Shown here: piece after piece, positions 32,346 through 45,212 of the stretch
Layout: each line of letters starts with the position of its first letter
Numbering within the stretch: position 1 is the first letter of the stretch
NCBI GenBank assembly: GCA_029931535.1
Contig: JAQPZY010001675.1
Coordinates: 8,784,501 to 8,848,500, forward strand
DNA length: 64,000 nt
Source: Margaritifera margaritifera
Lineage: Eukaryota > Mollusca > Bivalvia > Unionida > Margaritiferidae
Direction of reading: 5' to 3'
Program-made: the position numbers and the translations under genes
The notes under the pieces: generated by a model
Seen by the model: only the letters and a program-made list of their open reading frames with translations
Told to the model about the DNA's origin: nothing
Databases searched by the model: none

Positions 32346-34605
32346 TTTTATCGTACCAACTATTTAAAACACATGTAAGATAAGAAAATGTATTCATTAG
32401 TGAAGCTAATTTGGAATTTACGGATTTATAACTGTCAATTAACAGACGTGCCCAATGTCTGGTATATCTGCATCATTAGAAAATATTTATTTTCATACGA
32501 TACGCATGTTCAGTAGAGAACATTAACAGTGTCAATGAACAGTAATTGCACAAATGACGTACAACAAGTCCCTAAGATACAGATAGGTAATGTGCCATTA
32601 AATTTATCCTTGAAAGCAGCGGATCGTATGATTGAAATATATATTAGCAATAAAACAGCTCAATTAAGATCCCAATGTGTATTTTGTGTTTAAATCGTCT
32701 GTCCTGCATGACCACCTTCTACCCCCTCCCGCCCCCATCTCAGCAGAAATATTGCCCATACTTTCAGCATAAGCTCATTGGACAGTTTGTATGATCATCA
32801 CTTGATGCAAGCAAGAACCACTAGGTACATCACTTGATGCAAGCATTGGCCTATTGGTCGTCATGCTTTTGCTGATTTACAAACTGCTGTTAACCTTCAA
32901 AAGCCATGGTTGGGCACACATTAAGTTATAATAGTATCAAATAATGTCAGCACTTGATTAATTAAAATGAACTGCATTGTATTGGCTTGTGAATAACTCC
33001 TATGTACAATAATCACCACTTGTAATGTATTCAGAAACAAAAATGCATCATGCGGCAACTGTTTCTGTCCAGTGGCTGTTATTTTCCTTTGGTGCTAATC
33101 AATAGGCAGATCATTCTTTGTTCTGTGAATCATTCATTTGTAACTCAGAGATAGGCAACTGCAACAATACAGCATACTTTCATAGTTTAAGAACACTTGA
33201 AAATTACACCAACAAAAAAAAAAAGAGTTATATTTCCGCATGCCTTTAAGATTGTAAAGTAACAGCCATGTCATTTCCTGATGACGGCTTGATAGTTGCT
33301 AACATCGTTCGTAGCTGTATTTGGGGACATATTTAGATGGGTGCACAGACTAACACTTACTAACATTCTTGAAAAGAAGATTCGGCTTAGAGCTGTACGT
33401 GACTTGTCACATAATTACCATGAGAGATATGCATTTGAAACTGGAAAATAGTTTTAAAGTGTTTGTCATTTTGCCCAATTTTTTCTGTAAATAGCAGAAT
33501 GGTTTACCAGTCACGTATGATGAAAATAGAAGATGTGCCTGGCTATACTGAACTGTCTTTCGCACATTGATGCAAGACAAAGTTATGTCATAATAGCAGA
33601 ATAATGTACCGGTCTCTCACGAAGTAAAAAAGAAGCGTATTCGACAAAAATATTTTTTTTATTAATGATATCATGTCCCCTTTCCGCTTCCTGTGCATGT
33701 ATAGTGTGGTTGGCGGGGGTGATCGGCGGAAACTCAGAAAGCAGAACTTTTAAAGCAAAACGTATGCTCTCAAACGAAACAAACAATAATTTGCTTAAAA
33801 ACGATTGATCTTTTTTGCTCCGTGGATATTCTTCTTTAGTCAGACATATATTTTACAGTTTATGTTTTTGTTCGTTCTTTGGAGTCTCCCTTGAAAATGA
33901 GCTGAAATCTTTGTTCAACATAAAACAACATTTCATTTTCTTTCAATGACCGAAATGACCAATTCCATTTTTATGTATTCTTTGACAATTTAGCGTTGCT
34001 AAAAATGTGATGTTTTCATTCCACTTTATATGAAGTACTCAGGAACGATATTTCAGAAATTAGCAGCCAATGTAGTATCAGAAATGATTCATTTGCTTCT
34101 AAATTTCATCAGCTAACTTTGAAAAACAATTTAGCATCATCAAGCAACCCCACCTTCTCTCATATTCATGAACATAATCTTTACACAGATCGGACAGTTA
34201 AACATCTAAAGTGGTTCTCCTCCATTTTCAAGACCTCTTTTCTTTTTTTTTTTTTTCCTTGTGTGAAATTGTACAAGTCTCTCTCAAAAGAAAAGGATTT
34301 TCGTGCTGTAAATATCAGTACTCAATTATATTTAATTTCACGTTCTTGAACCGACTTTTTTTAAGGTTTTCGTTTCTAATACTCCTTTTTTTGTCCTTCT
34401 CTCATTCACTTTCTGGATCATTGCTATTGCATACCAAGTACCGATATCTTGGGTAGTTTATATTGTTTATTTCTATGCAACTAAAATCAAAATTATGCTA
34501 TATGTTCTTAATTATAATAGGGATAATTAATAAAGCAGCAAAGAATAATTATAATGCTTTCATTTGCAAATCAAAAGATTATGCAGATATATGTGCATGT
34601 TTGTA
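32346..34605. other. No gene seen
   Basis: About 2.2 kb without supported genes. CATCACTTGATGCAAGCA occurs twice (about 32797 and 32829). T-rich and A-rich runs near 33208 and 34239. Confidence 0.5.
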
Positions 34606-35158
34606 TTCTTGTGGAAACACTTGACTCAGACATGCATCACTGGAACTTGCTGTTCTATCATGTGGAAACAATTGTCGCAGACATGCATCACTGGAACTTG
34701 CTGTTCTATCATGTGGAAACACTTGACTCAGACATGCATCACAGGAACTTGCTGTTCTATCATGTGGAAACAATTGTCGCAGACATGCATCACTGGAACT
34801 TGCTGTTCTATCATGTGGAAACACTTGACTCAGACATGCATCACTGTAACTTGCTGTTCTATCATGTGGAAACAATTGTCGCAGACATGCATCACTGGAA
34901 CTTGCTGTTCTATCATGTGGAAACACTTGACTCAGACATGCATCACTGGAACTTGCTGTTCAATCATGTGGAAACAATTGTCGCAGACATGCATCACTGG
35001 AACTTGTTGGTCTTTCATGTAGAAACAATTGTTTCAGACATGCACCACTGGAATTTGTTGTTCTACCATGTGGAAACAATTGTTTCAGACATGCACCACT
35101 GGAATTTGTTCTTCTATGATGTGGAAACAATGGTCTCAGACATACATCACCTATACAT
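34606..35158. repeat. 51-bp minisatellite with 102-bp dimer structure
   Basis: Unit: ATCATGTGGAAACA, then either CTTGACTCAGACATGCATCA or ATTGTCGCAGACATGCATCA, then CTGGAACTTGCTGTTCT. The two unit types alternate, so the true period is 102 bp for the first eight units; the last units (ATTGTTTCAGACATGC) no longer alternate. Being a multiple of three it stays open in two plus-strand frames and one minus-strand frame (211, 152 and 115 codons). Open reading on both strands with no start context or domain argues for a non-coding array. Confidence 0.93.
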
Positions 35159-35599
35159 TGAAGTCATAACTATAGTGAGTTTGATCTAATTTCAGTGTAT
35201 ATACCCACAGGAAAGAATACAAAAATGAGAGTAGAATTTAGTTAATTTACATACCAATGCTGTGAAGAATATTAACAAACAAAGAAGCAAAGTGAACAAT
35301 TTGAAATTCAATCTCTTAAATAAATGAATGAACTCGAGTACTTTGGAAAGCCTGATACGTTTTTCATCGCATAAGTGAATATTGAAATGTTTTGCTGACT
35401 TGATATCTATTCTCTAAACTTTCGCTGTTTGAGTGTCTTCCTTCAAAATATAACATAATCCAGTTTTTACAACAAAATGTCTCGAGGTTCGATGAGAAAC
35501 TTAAGACCTAATGAAGTCTAATGTCCCATTCAAGTTATCTTTCATTTTACTGAAGTCTAAGGTCCCATTCAATTTGTCTTTTTATATGCTTTATGAAAC
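35159..35599. other. No feature seen; short direct repeat
   Basis: GAAGTCTAATGTCCCATTCAA and GAAGTCTAAGGTCCCATTCAA lie 43 bp apart near 35514-35570. Confidence 0.5.
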
Positions 35600-35815
35600 C
35601 TGATACTTAACATTAGCACATTTCCTAACTTTTGACAACTGCTTAAAAATTACATCTCTACGTAAGCAATGAAGCTGAGTTTCTTCTTCGAACACTGGAC
35701 ATTTCTTGCTCCAAAGTAATGTTTGGTTCTTCGTATGTGCAAGTGATAATAACTCATATTTTTGCTGGTTTCCTCCGAACGAGAACACTAGCACGTAAAC
35801 CATGGGGTTGAGAGT

Positions 35816-35868
35816 AGGGGGTTGAGGTGGGAGTCGGGGGATCAGGGTGAGGGTGGGGGGTTGTTGGG
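35816..35868 (+). repeat. G-rich tract
   Basis: Successive GGG runs (AGGGGGTTGAGGTGGGAG, GGGGGATCAGGG, GAGGGTGGGGGG): possible G-quadruplex. Confidence 0.6.
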
Positions 35869-36424
35869 GCAAGGGAAATAATGAACTCTCTTATAAAATA
35901 TATTCTTAAAAGGAAAACAAAACCGAAACTCAATTCAGGAATAGTTATATAGAACCTGGCGCCTTTTTGTAAAATGCCTCGTGTTGTGTAAGTCTTTCAA
36001 CTTCAAACAAGTTAACCCATCAAAAGTTTATTTGGACGAGTCCAAAGAAAGTAAAAGTAAGTTCTGAATTAGACAATATAAGAAGACAGACCTCTTTTCA
36101 AATATTAATTTTAATATTTTTTTAACATTTTGTTCCTAAATTTGAACTGTGAAAATTTACGTTGATTATGCGTATGCGAGTTTGAATGTATTATGACAAG
36201 GACACTGACCATATGTTAGAACCAGCTTTTAGTTCAGTTTGTTTCAAGACAACAAGATGTATTGAAATAGATATGCGATGTTACCAGTGGTGATTGAAAT
36301 ACTTCAGACACTGCTCCATCCCAACCTACGGATATCAACACCGAGATATAATTCAGTGATTGGTTCCTATATACATAGAAAGGGTTAGAAACTTTAATAC
36401 CCTCGCCCCCCCCCTCCCTTTTAT

Positions 36425-36450
36425 GGTGGGGGTGGGGTGGGGTGGGGGCT
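36425..36450 (+). repeat. GGGGT-type G-rich tract
   Basis: GGTGGGGGTGGGGTGGGGTGGGGG, preceded by a C-rich run (about 36403-36415), so the two arms can also pair. Same motif as 4631-4657. Confidence 0.8.
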
Positions 36451-37744
36451 GATGGGTTGAATCTAGTAAGGGATAGTATTGAAGATTCTCGGATGGTGGT
36501 TGGATTAATGACTAACTATGAAATTCATTTGTAGATTACCTGGAAACCTCTAGCAGAACTATCGTGTAAACCTTTGTCTGCCAATTGAGAGGTCTTCATG
36601 CTTTATGACGATTATGTTTATATCTGTTGAACAATTCTTACCATTTATAATCTACAATCGGACGCAACCTTTTCTGCGCGACATAGTGGCACGCTTATAT
36701 TAGGAGTTTGCACGTTTGACAAAGCTCGATAATCAGGCGAAGCTTCGTACACAGTATTTTGTCGATGAATTCAATTTGTCCTCTTCTAGGTTTCGGGCGT
36801 ATCAATATTAAAGTTGGACAGTTTTATAACAATCTTCAAAGTTTGATTGCCGATTATTTTGTAAAAGCTAACTGGATTGAAATGTCTGAAAACTGCAAAA
36901 TATCCCAACTTCCGTTATACATTCTAGCCTTCATATATTTTTAAAAAATGATGTTATGATTTTATTGCTAATGTCGATGACACAGTAGAAGAAATGTGTG
37001 ATGTAAATGATTTCTGTACTTATCAAGACAAAAATTTTAGCTAAGCCAGGGTAGAAGCCATTTTCCAAGGACATAAGTACATAAACATATGTTGAAAGGA
37101 CAAACACCAGTCTCTAAACACCGCACAAAAACAAAATAAAAAACAACAACAAAAAATTAAATACCAAAACAAAAAAAGCCAACGACAGTGCAGAGTGCAG
37201 ATTTTCTCGCCAAACAATAATAACTGCAATACGGTAATCATGAAGGAACGCAATAAACTGGGCTTCAAGATTTCAGGGCGCACTAAGCAAAGAAGTGCAA
37301 AGAAAATATGATAACAGTCACAACTGATATAAATATTTCCTTTGAAGTACATTAAGTAACGTCCATGTATATGTGTATACCCATATGTCTTAGTGTGCGC
37401 GAGTAAACTAAACATGGTATAATACTTTCATCCCAGTGTAATTTGGTCCTTCTATTTAATTTTGAATGTATATACTGACTGAACCTACCACCCCTCCACC
37501 TACATGTTCACCACAGTCGAAAAATGACCAATCGTGGTTTTAGACACTTAGACAACTGACCGTGTTTCAGTTGATTGCATTGTAGCTTTGAACATTAATA
37601 TCTAAAGAGATTTAGGGGCTCGTTTTATGAAATTTATAGGATAAACTAAAAGTCATCAGTACTATCATACATGAAAACTTCATTAACAAATTTTAACAAA
37701 ATAAAAAATGAATATGCTAATGAAGTAGGAGAAGTTAGAGATAT

Positions 37745-38001
37745 TCTGCCTTAGAGTCAATTGATATTATCTGCTTTAGAGTCAATTGCTATTATCTGCG
37801 TTAGAGTTAATTGATATTATCTGCTTTAGAGTCAATTGCTATTATCTGCGTTAGTGTTAATTGATATTATCTGCTTTAGAGTCAATTGCTATTATCTGCG
37901 TTAGAGTCAATTGATATTATCTGCTTTAGAGTCAATTGATATTGTCTGCGTTAGAGTCAATTGATATTATCTGCTTTAGAGTCAATTGATATTATCTGCT
38001 T
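37745..38001. repeat. 26-bp minisatellite, about ten copies
   Basis: TCTGC(G/T)TTAGAGTCAATTG(A/C)TATTAT, with GCG/GCTT and GATA/GCTA variants alternating for much of the array (52-bp dimer tendency). Confidence 0.94.
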
Positions 38002-39085
38002 CCATCAAAGTTTCCATCGTTTGCCGCTTCTTCGTTGTTCTGCTGTATTATTCTTTGAGGAGAACCTATAACACATGAAAAAGGTATGTATCATGCAATA
38101 CAAGCAGCACAATCTGTTCGACTGACATCGGAAATAATGAAGCGATCATTCATGGGTAATTTGCTTCAATGAATAATGTCTGCTAGACTTGTTCAGACCA
38201 CAAGAACTTCATTTTACTCCTTTTGTTTTATTCTGACCTGCAATTAACGTTCCATCGCCTAGCAGCCCGCTGTAATTGTTTCAGCACATGCTTAAACATA
38301 TCTACTTGCGTGGTAAACAGGAATTCTTTTTCGTGCCCTACCTCTTTTCCTAAGGCACACGTAAAATGCATTGAATACGCCTCCATGTTAAAATTTACAT
38401 GATTTTTGGATAGTTTTTATCTCACAGATTCTATACATGTGGACATAAGAGCCGCACTGGTTTGAAATAGCAACCATCAGGACACTTATTGGAGAACATA
38501 AATTTGATTCCTGAAACGGGTAAGCTAGATCAAAAAAAAAAAAAAAAAAACCTGATTGCCTAGAACATGTATATTTCATATAAAATACATGATAAAGTTT
38601 GCCAACAACATCTATACATCAGTCTTATAGACCCTGACAATCGGACACTAAATTTTATGCATATTGTGTCTTTCTTTATCTATCCTAAAATTACCTAGGG
38701 AAAAACGGCAGACATGGGCACACATGTGATATTTTTTTATGATATTAAAATTTAGATGTGGAAGATTGGTAAAAAGAAATACGGGCATTCGAGGTGTTTC
38801 CAACGGGCACACCATGTAATTATAGTTGTAGTGAGCAGTTCTAGTGTAAGTTGATCTATTGCATGCCATTCCCAACAGACATGTGAAGTGATGCGTTGAC
38901 AGCGCTACTCATTGCTCCTATGATTTTATTCTAAACAACAGTAGCTCTTTTCTGCAGTATATGCTTGTTTTCGAAATACATACACAATGTTTTTTAGGCC
39001 TCCCGCGATGTTCAAGTTTCTACAACCAAATAATAGAGGTCTGCACTTCGTGACCATACCTATCGAAGAAAAATAGTGCTTCCGA

Positions 39086-39879
39086 AGATATTTTAACATG
39101 AGATGGTTACTTTGGTTTGGTCACCTTATGCCATAGCATGAAGCGTATGTGAAGCGATCCCGATATAGGCACTAAATGTTTCTTGTACAATAAGGCATTT
39201 AATCCATGAAAAAAATTAAGAACTTCATAATTTTATGCGGTCAACATTTTATGAAACTGAAAAAGCCTAGTATTAAAACCAAAGGCGCAATTCTTTCTTT
39301 ATGAGGCACGGATAATTTATCATTGAAAGCTGCACAGCAAAATATTTTCCGGGTTCTGATCATACTTATAGAACAGATAGACCTTAAAAAACGCTTTTAG
39401 CGCGCGTGTCTGTGTGTGTTTGAAATAGCGTAGAATCCACACCAAAAAGGAGAGAGAGAGAGCAAGTCCCATATTTTTGTTTTCGTCGTGATATCATGGT
39501 ATGCATATATTCAACGTGTTCTCAATCCAACTTTGCTGTAAGTTCATGTACTTACTTGGATGTTTCCCAGATAACATCGCAAACCGAAGGTTAATGCTTT
39601 ACACAAGTAGACTCGCACTGAATCTGTTTGCTGTTCTTCATGTGTTCAAAAAAGTCTATATATGGGGGTGTGGGTGGGGGTGGAATATCAACTGATCTGC
39701 GCACAAGCTGAACCTGATAGGTTGTACAAATACTAGGACGAAAATCAAAAGGAATTCAGGTCTTTTACTAATTGCATTTAAATGAAAATTGGATTACAAG
39801 TTTGCCGATGTGTCCAGAACTATGGTAAAAGGGTAAGTCCTATTCGTACCATACAAAATAAGCCTTTTTTGTTTCCTCG
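39086..39879. other. No gene seen
   Basis: No supported gene. G-rich GGGGGTGTGGGTGGGGGTGG at about 39664-39683. Confidence 0.5.
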
Positions 39880-39896
39880 TTATATATATATATATA

Positions 39897-39954
<58 letters not shown>
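39880..39954. repeat. (TA)n microsatellite
   Basis: TA tract with one C interruption near 39898. Confidence 0.96.
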
Positions 39955-39955
<1 letters not shown>

Positions 39956-40056
39956 TCTAGCCTGTATGATAATATTCTTCTCCATATATAAGATCATATG
40001 ATATTGATCACGCATGCTCCTGTAGTATGCAGGGATAGTAATTTCCACTCTTGCTG

Positions 40057-40058
<2 letters not shown>

Positions 40059-40116
<58 letters not shown>
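40059..40116. repeat. (TA)n microsatellite
   Basis: Second TA tract about 105 bp after the first. Confidence 0.96.
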
Positions 40117-40118
<2 letters not shown>

Positions 40119-42916
40119 TCTTACGTTCTACTATTCTTTTTGGTGGGAATTCAATGTTTCTATCTTGAGTCGAGTTACGCTCCGCTTTATGTAGAAATGG
40201 TAAGGGTGTAGCGTGCAATTTAGGTTAAAGTATAACAGAATAAAAGTCAAACAGACTTGTATGGATTTTGAAACTGGCTGAGATCATAATATGAATTCGG
40301 ACTCAAAACCATAGAATCGGAAACCATGCTCAGAGAATGTTCATGTCACGGAAACCATGCTCAGGGGCTGTAGATGTCATGGAAACTGTGAGGTTAAAAT
40401 TTCTAGCCTTTGCTCGAAAAAGGTTTGAAAAAATGAGCTATTAGTCATATTTCATATTTTAGAAATTTGGAACTTTCTCACAGTTCTTTAAATTCATGTG
40501 GCGATATTACTATCCGGTCATTAAGGTACCATCAAACTGACTGCACATAAAAGGCAAAAGTCTCGAAGGAGTGCCAGCGGAATAAAGTCGGGACTATTTA
40601 GTAAGATTACGTGGTGGTGACCAGTGGTCGCACAATTCGTAATGACGCCTCTTTTTACTACAGGAGTATCATAACGGGTTGAGAAAGGAATTTTGCTTTG
40701 GCACTGAATACTCTTTGAAACATCTCATCTTATTAAAAATAGTCTAGGCTATCAGCATAAAAAACCATCCAAGCAATTATCTATTTGAGATTTAAAATTC
40801 ATAAAGTGTTTGGCATTTTGTCTAAGTGCTTCATTAAAGATGGAATCACGTCGCCTTGTTGTTAATGTAATTATCACGGCTCAGTTGCACTTAACCAGAA
40901 GTGTTTCTCGGTCGTCAGTTTGTTATCAGTCATCTTAAATAACTTTATACTCCTCAAGTAATTCATCAAATGCAGTTCACTCGATAAACTTGATATGTTG
41001 TACTGTGTTCAAACATATGCCCCACCTTCTCCTTACCGACTTTTAGCTGACGTAAATAATTACAATAATACTTTACTGTAAAGATTTTTTTAGATGTTTC
41101 ATCTCTACTTTATCTAGATGGCTTTTGTTTTCGGAAAGATAAGAGAGATAAACTAATATTTTCGAACCCCGCCCCAGCTCACAAAAATGCTTGGCAAATG
41201 AAAAATGGACGTCGACAGATCCATTACTGGTTTTTGTTTACATAAGTCTGTAAAGTATAGTTTACATAGAAATAACTTCAAACACTAATATGTATTTTTC
41301 ATTGGAATGGAAATACTAGCTTGCTTACGAAAGTCATCATCAGCAGTAATTTAATATACTTTCTAGACTATAATTTGTTTATTTTGTTAATATAAAGGCA
41401 ACATCATTTTCCATGACACGTCTTTTAAGCTTATTGTCCAATTGTTGTATTATTGAAATACACATGTTAAGACGCAATATTATTAAAACAAATATATGAG
41501 AACTGCATTATCTCTCTTTCAAATAAGTGCATATAGCCTATAATATTCTGAATCCTAGTTTTTACATGTATTGTTACTAATCCACAGTTTTAAAAAAAAA
41601 TTCTTTTCAAGGTATCTGTGCTGAATTTTAGATTTTAAAATTAAATTAAATTTTGCCTTTTAACTGTCAGTTATAACTATTTGCTCCTCTGAAAAGAAGG
41701 CTCATTGCGTGTTTATAAATCATACATGGAACAGTCTTATTTTCTGAAACTTTCAACAAAAGCAATTTATCGCTCTTTTATGCCAAATTTTGGATACAAG
41801 GCTACTAAAAATTAATGCCTGATTGTTTATATTATGATTACGTTTAATAAATTGGGCAATGGCGACTAAAGCAAAAGTATTATCTACTTTATTTTATTTT
41901 GGGCATTAATACAAGTCAGTCAAGGCTATTTCAGTTCAATATCAAGTCTAAATATGCACACATGAATTTCTAAAACATGAACATACTGTAAAGCAGAAAT
42001 GTTGCTCTCTGGTAATGCGTTAAGTAGCACTTTCGACGCATCACGTGATCTGTCTGTTAGGAATGCCATATGATAGATTTGTTACATTACTTTGAATTCC
42101 GATTCAATCACTTCCTGTGATCACTTTTTCCCCAAACTTTCAGCACATGACAGAATGGAATATTTTGCATTTTGGAAAGAGCATCAATGCCAAATGTATA
42201 TCAATCAGCTAGATGTAAACCAAATTGATAACACATAGAACGTTTCCAGCATTTGTGACATGTTTTGTCATGTTCAACGTTTAATGTTTGAAGCAAGTTT
42301 AGGATACATAAAGAGGATGTCGTGGCAGGCTTCGTATGGCGTTTCCGATAGTTAGGTCTATGAATCTAAACGACTTATTTCTTGGATGATCCGAAAATTG
42401 GTTAAGTTGGCAGAAGGAAAATCAATCATCGGGCACGGACATGGATGTTATTCGCATCGCCAACATGTTTGTTAAAATACTTGACATAGTGATGCATGTA
42501 TATTTTTAGTTACGTATTTCACGAGCTATTTCCACATTGGGTTTTTTTTAGACGTTTAGGTCATGACTTTTGTTTATTAATTAGGACGCGTATATGACCA
42601 GTATTTATTAGTCTATTACTATAGTCGAGGCGACATGTATATTTTTCTGCCTTGTGTTTCATTAATATTTGGTTTCTTGGTTCTTACGTATCTAGAGCTG
42701 CTATAGGTTTATCTTCATTGGAACTGTGTCAATCTCTACTACACGCTAAAACATAACACAGTACAGTTCATTAAAGGTCAATATTGGTATATTACCGCCA
42801 TGACAATCCCATGTCTGTTTTAAAAGCAGCATCTCAAATTTAATGATAGGCCTATACTGTGGCATGAAATACAGGTCTGAGTGGTAAAATTGCAATAGGA
42901 CTACCTTAGGTGTCAT
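40117..42916. other. No gene seen
   Basis: About 2.8 kb of AT-rich DNA. A near-repeat CATGCTCAG(A/G)G...ATGTCA(C/T)GGAAAC lies at about 40325-40390. No supported coding or RNA gene. Confidence 0.5.
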
Positions 42917-44300
42917 CATCATCATCATTATCATCAATCTTTATTTCTTCTTTTCATAGATAAAGGATACAAGAAGGGAAAAAAGAAAAACAAAATAATG
43001 CATTAGCTATATACAATTAACATAGGTATGCATGAGAGGAATCTTTTCAAAGCGCAGTTTCCTTTTGGGGATTCTAATATGAGAACACCGTACTTATTAA
43101 AAAATAAGAAGCACTCCTGCACAATCCTCCAATACTTAATTATTTTAAACATCATCATTATTTTTTGACAATAAATAATATTTTATATGTAATGTCAAAA
43201 ATACCAAGCAAGAGCACACGGCTAAGAAGGTTTCTACCATCACATGTCTTCCAAACCTTGATAATTTGAAAATCGATCTTATTACTAAGAAAATAAAACA
43301 TGCATTACAGTTGCAGAGAACACTGAAGCGGACTTTATAAAAGTTCTAAGTATTTTGGATTCGTCTAAGCCGGTACCGTTGGGAAATTCCATACCCATAA
43401 GATGTTGAATAAATTCCTCATCTGATATATTGTGAAGGAACACGCGAAGACGAATGTGAAAGTTATTTATAATATGTGTCCAAAATATTTCTCATTGTCG
43501 CCCAGTGCTTTGACAGCCAATGCATGCATATATTATTACATCTGTTTAAGAATAACTGCAATGCTTACAAACTTGTATGGTATTATTTGGAACCGTTATC
43601 AGAACGTTTGCAAGGGATGTAATTAACTGTATATCTCTTGTTGTCTTTGTAATTTGCCATAAAAATGGACTTTATGTATGAACATTTTTGAATCTTTTGT
43701 AGTACATGTCAGTATGGCACAAGCTCTAAAGAGCTCGTTTTCATACTTATGTGTAGCATGCTTTATAATTTGTTTCCATTGTATTTTTCCTGGAAATATT
43801 TTGTCTCTAACAAAAATTTCACTAAATTCAATAAATATTATATTTGTGCAAAATGCTACATATATCGGAAATAACATCTTTCTATTTTGTAACATCTTTT
43901 CTGGAACGATATAAGTATAATCTGAATAAAAAATATTCTTTTGGATGGTACATTTTCTTAAAGATGGCATAATTTACCAAGAAAGTTCAGTTTCCTTTTA
44001 TCAATTTCTGATACAATTCTCTTTATCCTCAGTAAACTTTCGCTCATTCCTGACCGTGTGGTGTGAGGAAAGCCTTGCAGAGATTTAGTTCAGTGATGCT
44101 GAATTACAACGAACTTTCTTAAATTTTTGAGTATGATATTCGATCAAACTTCACAACCATAAGCTGATGGTATCACAGTTTGTTTGTACAAGCTGACGTA
44201 GGTAAGAGGATATGGTCTAGCTTCATTTTTGCGCCAACTCTAACAAGAGAATAAAATGATTTTCTATCTTTAGTACAATTGTCAGGGTCACTTTTAGATA
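42917..44300 (-). pseudogene. 3' part of a decayed LINE ORF2 with (GAT)n tail
   Basis: Minus-strand reading from about 44300: a block with LPTSACTN, HQLMVVKF (family: PxLxYGCEVW region), ISYSKI, an RNERKFTEDKE segment, then KLNFLGKLC-like residues and IFYSDYTYIVPEK and FPIYVAFCT (43623-43970). Further down, FWTHIINNFHIRLRVFLHNISDEEFIQHLMGM (about 43370-43465; given here as separate pieces FWTHIINNFHIRL and NISDEEFIQHL) matches the C-terminal style of mollusc LINE proteins. Non-coding 3' sequence follows, and the element ends in a short GAT-type repeat at 42917-42937, which on this strand is the expected 3' tail position. Upstream RT domains are absent, so it is a 5'-truncated insertion. Confidence 0.65.
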
Positions 44301-44322
44301 TAACTCCACCATTGAATATGGC

Positions 44323-44712
44323 CACTCTTTACAGTGCTACTGTTCACCATCAGTATATTTCAGGTCACATATTATCCTGACGATGTTGCCTAAACTCTTT
44401 ACAGAGTCACTGTACACCATCAGTATATTTCAGGTCACATATCATCCTGACGATGCTGCCTAAACTCTTTACAGAGTCACTGTACACCATCAGTATATTT
44501 CAGGTCACATATCAGTCTGACAGTGCTGCCTAAACTCTTTACAGAGTCACTGTTCACCATCAGTATATTTCAGGTCATATATCATCCTGACTATCCTGCC
44601 TAAACTCTTTACAGAGTCACTGTACACCATCAGTATACTTCAGGTCACATATCAGTCTGATAGTGCTGCCTCTGCTCTTTACAGAGTTACTGAACGCCAT
44701 CAGTATACTTCC
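44323..44712. repeat. 70-bp tandem repeat, about 5.5 copies
   Basis: Unit: CTCTTTACAGAGTCACTGTA, CACCATCAGTATATTTCAGG, TCACATATCATCCTGACGATG, CTGCCTAAA. CTTTACAGAGT and the following bases are the best conserved. Confidence 0.94.
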
Positions 44713-44794
44713 ATTTTGACACACAGAGTTTTTCCACACCGAAATTATAATGATAATTATCACCATATATTTTTTTATAACATCAAAGAGAAAT

Positions 44795-44795
<1 letters not shown>

Positions 44796-44879
<84 letters not shown>

Positions 44880-44888
44880 TGTGTGTGT
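44796..44888. repeat. (TA)n(TG)n compound microsatellite
   Basis: TA tract to 44844, then TG tract with one TA interruption. Confidence 0.97.
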
Positions 44889-45212
44889 CAAACTGCACTA
44901 TTACATTAAAAAATGTGCTTAAATCTCAAAATATTTGGTTATATGAAATCTTTTTCTTTCCCTTGAGAGTTGGTAACATGAAAATATTACCTGTCTAAAT
45001 TTCTTCGTAAATAGATACTTTTTACTTTTTCTTCAGTTCCCTCTTGACATTTATCATCTAATCGGTGCGATTTTCTTTAGGCCTTTTCTGAAATAGGTAA
45101 GATTTTTAAAAATCCGCATTGTACACATATTTTCGAATAAGAAAGACAAAACGATTACAAGAGCTCTGAATTATGCTTCTTGCATTTTTTTGCTGTCTTG
45201 TTGATCAATGTA
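44889..45212. other. No feature seen
   Basis: No supported gene. Confidence 0.45.

Larger units (their letters stand above)
35600..39085. repeat. Diverged low-copy duplication, copy 2 (partner 1700-4110)
   Basis: Holds the blocks listed for copy 1 in the same order and orientation, but stretched by insertions: about 1.4 kb between 35760 and 37190 and the 26-bp minisatellite at 37745-38001. On the minus strand near 37160-37270 the peptide FLHDYRIAVIIVWRENLHSA can be read where copy 1 has FFHDY...VWRK; a one-base shift breaks the frame just upstream. No intact gene is evident. Confidence 0.6.

Noticed and set aside
34554..35189. 211-codon protein with a repeated 17-residue motif
   Set aside because: The 51-bp array leaves three frames on both strands open at the same time, and no domain or upstream gene structure is visible.
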